Of a stretch of DNA of 64,000 nt, positions 55,101 to 64,000 are shown in pieces. The stretch is taken from positions 2,579,001 through 2,643,000 of the forward strand of contig BSDZ01000011.1 in the NCBI GenBank assembly GCA_030268105.1. Reading direction: 5' to 3'. The position numbers and the translations under genes were made by a program. The notes under the pieces are model-generated. The model was given only the letters and a program-made list of their open reading frames with translations. It did no database searches and was not told where the DNA came from. Positions within the stretch are counted from its first letter, which is position 1. The number at the start of each line of letters is the position of its first letter. The DNA comes from Volvox africanus. Taxonomy: Eukaryota > Chlorophyta > Chlorophyceae > Chlamydomonadales > Volvocaceae.

Positions 55101-56354
55101 TAGACGATGCTATCCGCTGTATCTGATGGTTCCCCAGTCATTGCGACGTACTTCGAACTGCTATGTGTCAATCCTTTCGTGACCTCGTGATGCGAGGGGG
55201 TCTTTGTCAGTATGCCCCGCACCGCAACAAACGTAATATGTTTGGTAGCGAGCGGTGCTAGCGTTGCACCGGGACCTGTTGCAATGGGACGCACTTCACA
55301 AGTCGGTATAGCCTTATCGCTGTACAACATCACCTGTATGCTACCCATGTCGTCCATACCACAGCCAGGTGGTGCGAGACTATCCAAAACAAAAAACAGA
55401 TTTCCATATCTGTTATTATTTGGATAACAGTATCGAGACATCATTCAGCGTGATGGACAAGGTCAGGTAGTTGGTGAGATTAGAACTGAGATTCAACTGA
55501 CTTCTTTGTAAAGCAGTGTCGCAAACATTCTGAAACAGCCTTCTTCCCTCATGCGACTACGCCAAGGCATAACTGCAAGCTGCTGTCACTGCTGGATACG
55601 GCTCCGAAGACCGTCAAAATGAGCTGAACCGGCAGCACCAGTCAACTAGCAGCGAAAAGAACATTGAACCCTCTCTCCCTCCGTAGTCTGCGTCTGGCAC
55701 TGCCATATTGACCCTGCACTCTCTTCCAACCAGCACCCATCTGCACCATTATGGTCCGCATCATTAACCCTGTGCTGTTTAAAAAAGTTTGTAGTACTGA
55801 GTTGCAACCGTGTAACGATCCACCAGGTTCCACATTGGTCAGGCCTTAAGCACGACCCCAACGAGCAACCCCAGTGCCAGGAGCTGTCCGCCTGCGGAAA
55901 TGTTGTGCCCTCTTGTGGAGCTCACTTGTGAGTTTTCAGCTGTCAGGTGGTTCATCGCATTGCCATGCTGCACCGGAGGACTTGGTTACCGACCGGACAG
56001 GCTTGGCTCCTGGATCCCTGACAACCATCAGACCTCAGCTGCCCCAGCTACAGCACCTCTGCCACATTCTTGCGTTCCACAGCACCCAATACGCAGGAGT
56101 CGGGCGCCAAAGGAGGCCATCAGCAAGTGCGTGCTCCTCCGGTCAGGCCGCCACAGAGAAGCAGATTGGTCGAATTCATTCACACAGGTATTGTCCCCTT
56201 AAGGAGCTTACTCGACCTGAAGCCAGTGTCGCGGACGCCATCTTATAGCGGTGCCTGCACATCAACCAGAATGCACTGCTCTCGAACATTCACTCCAAGG
56301 ACTCAATAAAGCTGAGCAGAGCCCCTTGCCTCCTTCGGCTGAAGGGTTAACACT
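52112..56354. other. Long intergenic stretch, no firm gene
   Basis: 4.2 kb between the UK/UPRT gene and the plastid-protein gene. The left part is probably a long 3' UTR (GC-rich, with a GT run near 52845). A plus-strand frame near 54520-54590 reads 'GLASEDEVRKMVEDSLLHRL', exon-like but isolated. A 143-codon minus-strand frame at 55013-55444 is listed separately. A 16-bp direct repeat ('cggctggacactacat') lies near 54133-54167. No family was recognised anywhere. Confidence 0.45.
55013..55444 (-). CDS. Hypothetical ORF, 143 codons
   Basis: Uninterrupted minus-strand frame from ATG 55444 to a stop at 55013. Its composition is ordinary (hydrophobic segments such as 'GNLFFVLDSLAPPG' and 'ATKHITFVAVRGIL', no repeats), better than most chance frames here, but it has no motif I can name, no clear exon borders and no G/C third-position bias like the confirmed genes. 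It may be a chance frame. Confidence 0.2.
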   Translation of the reverse strand: MMSRYCYPNNNRYGNLFFVLDSLAPPGCGMDDMGSIQVMLYSDKAIPTCEVRPIATGPGATLAPLATKHITFVAVRGILTKTPSHHEVTKGLTHSSSKYVAMTGEPSDTADSIVYVIYVSPSRNAVDTRRVIQRRGVFCTANG

Positions 56355-58118
56355 TCACGGTGCCGCAACCTCCGGCGATGGCAGTGCAGAAGCCTCCAGG
56401 ACGGGCGCCACTACGACCTCGGCAACAACCGGCTTGGGTGGTGCCAGCTGCTCCGCAAACTTGGCCGAGTACGTGGACAGGGGCAGGTAGGCCGAGTAGT
56501 CCTCCACGTCGGGGGCTGGGGATCCAAAGGACAGCAAGCCAGTGCACGTGGAGTTACCAAGCCAGCCGGTGAATGCCCCGGGAGCGCAGGTGAATGGCAA
56601 GGAAATGGTACAATACTGAATGGATAGCAAATAGGGTGGGCAAAGCGCCATTGCCAACCTGGTACCTCACCCTAAGCCACAACACGCGCGCAAATTTGTC
56701 GTCACCAGACCGATTAGCGCGAGTCCCTTCCCTCGACCCATGCATTCCCCGCACTAACAGCAATCGTTGGAAAAGTAGAGACCCGACGCACCCCCACACA
56801 CAGCGCAAAGCTTAAACATTCCCACTGACACTCATATGCATGCCAGCCTCCTTACCTACATCTGCGGTTTCTTCCTCCTTCCTGATCCACCTGTCCACAC
56901 AAGCCTAACGCACACACGTGCGTACACACAAATAGTATAGGACTTCGTTCCCTCGCCTCCCGTCATGCGATCATCACACCGCTACCACCTTCGAACAACC
57001 TACGCCTTTGTTACGGGCTCAGGAATATGGCGCCTTAACGTGGCAAAATCATAAAATCAAGTAATGCACGCGCACCTATTACGGGGGCCATCGCGCGGTG
57101 CCCCGCATCACACATCCCGTTTATACACACAAAGAAATGAAGGGGAGTTGGTCACCGAGGCTCTCACCCGGCGCACTGATGGTGGTGCTGTTGAGGAGCG
57201 CCGTAAGACCCAGGCCGATGGCCCCCAGTGCGATGACAGAGCTGCCCACCGCGAGGCCGTTGTTGAAGGAGTCCTGCTGCACCGTGTCAGCAGAGCTGCC
57301 CGCTTCAAAGGGCTTCATCTGCACATGGGTCATTTCCGTGGGATCACTACGGTCATGAGCTCGACGCGTTGTAAGGCACCACAAAGGAACCGGTAACCTA
57401 TTCAGGCCATATCGCGGTACAGTTTTGTTGGACGCCACGAGTGCGGCAGTACCGTGAGGACTAATGGATTAATCAGTTGACATCGCTCAGAGAGTTCGCG
57501 GCGCGTTAGTCCGTGCTCACCCAGCCACAGCGAGTTACAACCGCTTAGCGGTCGGCTTTGCAACTGAAGGCTTTTCTATGCTTGGTCGCCAAGTAAAATC
57601 CAACTTCACTAAGTGCTCTTAGCAAGTAGCTGAACGGAAATATTGGCCAGAAACGACGGGCGATGATAATAAGCGACGAATTAGCATCGCGAGTGGCAAT
57701 ACATAAATTCATGAACATGAATATGCGAAATTAGGTTCCGCGAGAGGGGATGAACGCCCAACGGACCTCTGTGATTAGGCGCGGGGCATCCTAAACCCGA
57801 CGATTTCCAAACCAACTCACGATGGTGGGATACATGTTGCTCTGACCAGCAGTATCCTTCTCCACATAGCCCTCCGCCTACATGGCGACGACCGAACAGG
57901 GACGTCGGGTGCTTGCAGACCGCACAAAGGCGACGGCACGGCGTCGAGCCGCTGACTCCCCCAGATAGTAAGCTTACCGCTTGTTTACTGTTCTCAAGCG
58001 TAAAACGAGGCTCCTGCGCAAAGACGACGGTGCGAGGACCTCGGACAGCGCCAATGCGAGGACTTGCAACAGGGGCGCCAACGCGTGAGACAGCACGGTT
58101 CAGAGCGAGAGGAGCCAT
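56355..58118 (-). CDS. Putative plastid protein with one membrane span
   Basis: Exon 1, 58118-57978, encodes 'MAPLALNRAVSRVGAPVASP' and on to 'FTLENSKQA', an Arg/Ala/Val-rich transit-like N-terminus with a strong donor (gtaagc). Exon 2, 57318-57168, joins in phase 0 and carries 'QQDSFNNGLAVGSSVIALGA' followed by 'IGLGLTALLNS', a likely single membrane helix. The last exon, ending at the TGA at 56355, reads 'FTGWLGNSTCTGLLSFGS', then 'YSAYLPLSTYSAKFAEQLAP' and a Val/Ala/Pro-rich tail. Its 5' border is unresolved: exon 2 leaves one base, but I see no AG acceptor that keeps the good frame; the nearest one ('cattcag', about 56628) gives phase 0 or, with the leftover base, an early stop. Either a small exon is missed or the junction is non-standard. 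I do not recognise the family. Confidence 0.55.
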
Positions 58119-59389
58119 CCTGTGCAATTATTCAACAATCAACCAAGATGTGAAAGGTAAGGGCGAATGAGCGTTATGGACCACTTATTCAATTTCCCTA
58201 AGACAACAATCTATAAGGTGCCGTAGCAAACTGTCGATGATCGCTTATTGATAATTATCAAATTCACCATTGACTCCACTAACAATAAAGTCCTGTCGTG
58301 CACGATAAACCTTGCGAGCTTACAGGCAACAGTTCAACACTCCGTGAACTGGTCCGAAGACCAAGCAAAAGAACAACTTCCGCCAAATTACGGAAGCATG
58401 GTGTTAGTGCTTGCGTGGTTCATCTGATAATTTAATAGTTATGGTTACGATCGTCGTTTCAGCTCTAAACCAGTGGAGCATTTGCGCTCGCAATTAACTT
58501 AATTTCTTAAATATGCAACTTAGTGAAAGAGTCACACCTCGCCATTATGCCTACATCATTCAGAAAATTATTTACGAAAACAGTGACATAAGAAATCGTA
58601 TGTTCCGTTGTCTGCTCAATAGACCCATGGGTCAAGCACGCTCGCTGCAAACTCGCTGCCAAAACGGTCGATGTGTGTCCATAGCTTACATGCCACCTTG
58701 TGCCACTCCGGTCGCGGCTTGTCTTTTGGGTCCCATGTAGGTAAAGGTCTTGGAATGCGCGGTCGTGCCAGGCTGTGCCTTGTTCTTTGACTCTTGCCAA
58801 GACTCTCTCAAAATTGCTCATCGATGCTTAACCTCTCGTGCTACATATGTCAAGTGTTGGCACGACATCGCTCCACGTGATCTTAGCGTTAATCCGTGGA
58901 ATTGCTCTATAATCTGGTAACCTGCTATTCCAAATGCCGGCTGACCATATCATCAGTTGCGCCTCATGACCTGGATATCACGTTTATGGAGGGGTGGCTT
59001 TGTTGTAGGCTCCACGTAGATATCCCAGGATACTACAGTTGCTGCCTGCCTGCTTGCCTTTGTGTGTCTACCTTTGTGTGCCTGCCTGTGTATGCCTGCC
59101 TAGAGTTCTAACAGCATGCCCCTGTCTGTGCCGTGCCCTCACATTATGCTCCCACATTGCCCTTTCCCCTTTCAAAAAATCAATCCTGTGAAAACCCATG
59201 CGTAAATTACTTCATTTTTCCCTTTAGCCCATAGCGTAATCCGTGCATGCGTAAAAAATCCGTGTTTTTAATTACACGGTACAAGGAACAGTTCCTGAGG
59301 TTTGTCACGACATAATACGCACATAACTATTTACGGCGACAGCGGCACTGTTATTGCGTATATGCCGCCTAGCTAAGCAGACGAATGGT

Positions 59390-59502
59390 ACATATATATG
59401 GTATGTATACATATGGTATATATATGGTATTCATGATGTATATATGATATATGTGTGGTATATATGTGGTATATATCATATATGTGGTATAAATATGTGG
59501 TT
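59390..59502. repeat. Imperfect TATATGGTA-type tract
   Basis: About 110 bp made of irregular copies of 'tatatatggta'/'tatatgtggta', strongly AT-alternating and able to form small hairpins. Simple-sequence DNA with no coding content. Confidence 0.75.
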
Positions 59503-59754
59503 CATCTCGTCGTCTATAGCTAGCATCCAGAAAGATAGCCCCAATGGCAGCCAATATGATGGCGAAGAGCCTGAATCCCAGGGGCCTTCCGGACGCATGC
59601 ATGACTCGCTTGTAGAACCATTTTGTAACAAGCCACTGGCCCGTAGGCATGTCTGTCGCTGTAACCATTCATCCATGCATGCACTTTCTTGCTTCTCCCT
59701 GTTGCATCCCATGCATGGCTTTCCCAGGCAAGCTATGTATGTTCCTGTGATAAA

Positions 59755-60036
<282 letters not shown>

Positions 60037-61338
60037 CGCCGGCCGTAGGCTGGCGTGTTATAAGCCATGTATGTTCCTATGCTTAGCGTCTTATCTTCAT
60101 CCAGCTCGTATATATGACACGGAGACTTATAAGGGGTAGTGCGGGATATGCATGCAAAAGTAACTGTCTAACATCGTGTATGCAGATTGTGATGTGTGTA
60201 ATGGTGTTTGATCGTACTGAGGTTCTGTTCGTCAGTTAATGACAGAATTCGTACTCCATACGTCACCTACCAATATATAATGATACCAAAACGTCCGGCC
60301 ACGTTGTCAAAGCGCCCGTCATCAACGTTAATCTCTTAGGGTCTAATGCCTCGAAGCTTTGCTTCGTGATATACTGGTTGCATGGAAGAAAGCAGCTATA
60401 AACACAAGAGCCATAATGTAGCGGTACTAATATATCACTTAGTAACGCCAGCAAAGTATAGGATAGTTATATCCAATAAATAGTTTGATGAGTTTTATGT
60501 AAATTGCGAAGGAATTGAAGCTAGATATGAAATTAGGTTTTAGAAATAGGTACAAACAGTGACCATGTACATTTTTTGCTCCAATCAGTATCAGTATAAT
60601 TTTAGCTGGGATAGTACCTTGTGTACAACTCCCAAGTTCATTTGATGTTAGAGACACTTATCAGGAATACGACAGCCACGTTTCAAGTGAAGACTGGCGA
60701 AAGCAATTCAGCTAGAAAGCCTGTTTGTCGTTTGTTGGGCGTGCGTGTTGTAGGTAGCTCAAGACATACTGACACAAGAGTTGACCTAAAGCCTATTTGC
60801 GACTCAAGAATCCTAACCCATTTGGGAATACACACTGCTTGAATACTTGCATAGCACATGTCGCACACCTCTATCTGCGTGCGTAAGCCAGCTCGTGCGT
60901 GTTCGTGCGTGACTTAAAATACAATCCAATATTATGAGCCTATGAGCTACATCAGTTCTGGTGGTATAATCCCAAGATGAATTATGGGTAATTGTGGACT
61001 TTTCCACAAGCCGCTCCGAAGCCCTTATCTGCCGCCACCGTTTTGCATCTGCCCAGCCAGAACCATATTCTTTAATAAACTAGTTCTTACCTTTTTATAC
61101 AGCACAATCAAATATCTCCGTCTCGGGGTGCTCTGCACGTCCAGCGCGCATTTCCTTGCGCGCACGTCGTGGGGCTGAGATAGACCCGCAGCACCTGACC
61201 GCGGTAATGCGCGCGTAGGGAAGACGGAGAATTACAATCAGACGGCCTTCATATCAAGCAAACTTCATGTTACTGCTTAGCCTCGAATCAACCCCCTTCT
61301 AGTTTTCGGGAAGAAGTTTTACTTCAAACATCAGAAGA

Positions 61339-64000
61339 ATGGCCAATACCAGTGTTGCATATCCGGTACTTGGCGTTTACCTTATCCTCATCCTCGGTGC
61401 CGGCTTTATCGGTGCAGTCATGAACTTCCGCAGAGGAACTCTCGGCCATCATGATCAGGCAGGTTGCACGCTAACTAAATTGCCTAATTATCAAACTTAG
61501 GTATAGTGTCCAAAACGTCATCCTTCAACCCTTATGGTAAGCGGCTATGGCGGCTGTAACGTGACGCCACGTCAAGGTGCATTACATACTTTCATATCAC
61601 CTACTTTCATCAGTCCATGGTGTCCTCCATATTCACACAATCCCTGCTTTCCCGACCTGGCCGCCTCGCAGGTGCGCGAGCACTTTCTCGCGGGCAAAGG
61701 CTTGGGTACGTTCGTATGGTTTTGGACCATGATGGCAACGCTCTTCTCGGGCTATTCAGTCTCGGGGTAAGGAGCTAACGTATGAAAGGCAAGGTTGACT
61801 ATACCGTATGGACATCAAGGGACATGTTTAATCAGGGGGCACACCAAGGGCAGTTCTTGTCCGCTGTAGGCGCAAAAGACGCCGTCTGCACCCGGGTTGC
61901 AATATAGTGTTAAAATACTTTCCCAGACGTACCAGTCGTACCCCAAGGCATATCTAACATGGACAAACACGTTGACGCCCACATCAAAGTAATGATGTTA
62001 GTTCCAAGGGCCGTGCGGGAAAATGCACGCAGCTGTTGCCAGTCCGGGAACCTGATTGTCCCCACGCACACACTCTTCCTTGCCGCAGTATCGTGAACGA
62101 GGCGTATGCATCTGGCTGGATGGCTACTAGGTGGATTCCGGCCGGTGTGGGCCTCTACATTGCATTCGCGATCATGGCGCCCCGCCTGCACGCGCTGTCC
62201 AAGCGGCGGGGCTACTTCACCATATCCCAAGTCATCTACGACCGTTATCTGCCTCCCAGCGGCTCACACGTCTTAGTAAGCGGAACCGCTGCTCGAGAGA
62301 AAGAGAGCGCGAGCTTTAGAATGTCGAATCAGTCTTCTTCTCCTTCTTCTCTGTGGTTAGGACGTCTCCTCGTTAGGACAGATTGATGATTACTTGAATG
62401 CGTGGCGTTGTAGTGGTCTGGGTGTGCTGGGCCTGCTCCTGCATCCAAACCTTCCAAACCTCTTCCAAAGACCGATGTCCTAACCCTGCTATGCGTTGGA
62501 CTCACAAGTGGACCCAACAACCAACCGTTTCATGTGTTGCTTCATCACCCGCCCGTTCGTGGCCTCGTCGGGCACCCGCTCGCCCCCGCAGGTAGCGCAT
62601 GCGCTGGCACTCTTGTCGTTCTTCTGCCTGCAGCTGCCCGTGTTCACGTACCTGATTACCCAGTTTCAGTCTATTGGTAGGGAGGTGCGCACCTTCACCA
62701 GCAACTCCATCACCTCCACGGTGGCCATCAACGTCTCAGCCGCTGTGCTGCTGCTCTGTGACCTCTTCGGAGGCATGCGCGCAGTGGCGTTCACCGGTGC
62801 GTGCGAAGTGGGAAATGGAAGTCGAAGTGGAGGTGGGGTGAGAGGAATTACCCATTCGGTGTGGGCTTTGCTGCGAGTGGGGGCCCTAAGGTCAGGGTTT
62901 CATCTTTTAGGGGATCGTCGACCACCTTTAGAACTGGTCGGTTGACCTGGTATAGGGATGGGTGGAGGAGAGGCGCACGGAGGAGCCCATGCCTTGGGTT
63001 AACGCTGTTTCAGGACATTAAGGAAGGGCTGGTCAGGAGAGGAGACCTATGGCCTGCGTGAGACCCTCTTGATTGCTGCTTTGCAGTTACGCGGTATTGG
63101 ATTTCACCATTTTGGTGCCGAGATCTGTTCCCCTGGCCTCCTCTGTCTTCGATTCCCTTTCGGTGCGATCTTCCTCCCCGTCGCTTGCCCTTAGCTTGGC
63201 CCACTCCTACAATCCTTTCCCTCCCCTGTTACCTGCTTGCATCCGCAGATGTCATCCAGGGCATCGTGCTGTTCTTCGGCTCAATTATCTTCCTCATCAT
63301 CCAGCGCACGGAGCTGGGTGGCATGGGCGCAGCCTTCGACGTATGGGGACACCCCAACCCCAAGGCGCCCGCGCGCTACTTAACCATGCAACGTATTCCA
63401 ACCCATGTTAACATCGTCAGCTACTTCGATTTCGTCTTCAAGACGACCGTTGCAGCGACCATGTTTCCTCATCTCACGGCACGTCTGTTCGCCGCACGGA
63501 ATTCCCAGGTCATCCGCCGTGGCATGGCCTGCATGGTCTTCACGTTTTTCGTGGTGCAGTTTTCCTCCATGATCACAGGATGGGTTGCCAGCGCAGCTAT
63601 TCCTAAATTGGCCAAGGGCGAAAGTGCCTTTGGCAAGCTGCTACAGGCCGTGGCAGATCGCGGCACGGGTCAGGCCTTCGCAGCAGCGCTGTTGCTGGCC
63701 TCTGCTATTTGCGCCATGATGTCGACTGCAGACAGTGCGCTGCTCGCATTCAGTCAAATGTGGGTTCGTGATATTTACACGAAATATCTGCGACCGAATG
63801 CCGGGCAGATCGAGCAGCTGGTGTTTGCCAAGGTGATGGCAATTATTGGCCTGGTCATCGGTGTGACCCTGGGCAACTACTCAGTGGAGCGCGGCAAGCC
63901 GACCTTGTCAGGGCTGTTCGCGCTGCAAAACGTGACCCCCATCCACGTCACGCCCGCGGTAAGGAGAGGAGAGGAGGGTAGGGGGGAGCCGGGAGGACGA
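61339..64000 (+). CDS. Sodium:solute symporter (SSS/SLC5 family), 3' end outside window
   Basis: Exons seen: 61339-61458, 61672-61766, 62089-62275, 62592-62796, 63249-63958; phases close over 439 aa and the last one ends at a GT donor, so the gene continues beyond the window. Typical SSS features: first membrane span 'YPVLGVYLILILGAGFIGAV'; the loop 'REHFLAGKGLGTFVW' and the span with 'TLFSGYSVSG' (the D/E-x-F-L-A-G-x-x-L motif); 'RRGYFTISQVIYDRYLPP'; a long run of spans; and 'MSTADSALLAFSQMWVRDIY', the family's Na+-site region. Such carriers use the sodium gradient to import small solutes (sugars, amino acids, pantothenate, urea, iodide). The substrate cannot be read from sequence alone. The first intron starts with GC (after 61458). 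Confidence 0.88.
61459..61671 (+). other. GC-AG intron in the symporter gene
   Basis: 'GATCAG|gcaggt' to 'cgcag|GTGCGC' is the only join that keeps the frame from 'HHDQ' into 'VREHFLAGKG'. A GT donor three bases on (gcag|gttgca) would shift the frame. This is the third GC-AG intron in the window. Confidence 0.7.

Overview
The window reads as nuclear DNA of a eukaryotic green alga, most likely a flagellated chlorophyte of the Chlamydomonas/Volvox type. The reasons are: genes with many short spliced exons; a copper transporter carrying the Cys-Met module known from Chlamydomonas CTR proteins; a chlorophyllase, a one-helix chlorophyll-binding protein and another putative plastid protein; a MYCBP/FAP174-like ciliary protein; TGTAA motifs 80-260 bases after several stop codons; and Ala/Ser/Gln/Gly-rich low-complexity exons. 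The species assignment is inference. Exon models were built by hand from splice sites, reading phase and family motifs. Where reading phase closes over all introns, the model is firm.

Layout. 1-2550: no gene, but a diverged ~300-bp repeat pair and a near-perfect 45-bp hairpin. 2551-4159 (-): UBE2T/UBC37-like ubiquitin-conjugating enzyme. 4752-12969 (+): giant AMPK-related protein kinase with a 4-kb low-complexity exon. 16296-16861 (-): MYCBP/FAP174-like protein. 19388-20185 (+): one-helix light-harvesting-like protein. 21253-23254 (-): WDR18/IPI3-like WD40 protein. 23946-27439 (+): chlorophyllase with a C-terminal SAP/ARMET-like tail. 28145-31230 (-): unrecognised acidic/coiled-coil protein. 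31891-36647 (+): CTR copper transporter with five Cys modules. 39331-39984 (+): small basic protein of uncertain structure. 40579-46337: tandem array of ~2.13-kb units, each itself a double palindrome. 46944-52111 (+): uridine kinase/uracil phosphoribosyltransferase. 56355-58118 (-): putative plastid single-membrane-span protein. 58119-61338: gene-poor, with a 177-bp AAT microsatellite. 61339 to the end (+): sodium:solute symporter, cut by the window end.

The genes do not form one pathway. They are a typical mixed nuclear gene row on both strands, touching chlorophyll and thylakoid biology, copper uptake, pyrimidine salvage, ribosome assembly, ubiquitin signalling and cilia. The most unusual structures are the alternating inverted array at 40.6-46.3 kb, the five-module copper-binding ectodomain, the kinase lacking the usual activation-loop threonine, and three GC-AG introns in three different genes.
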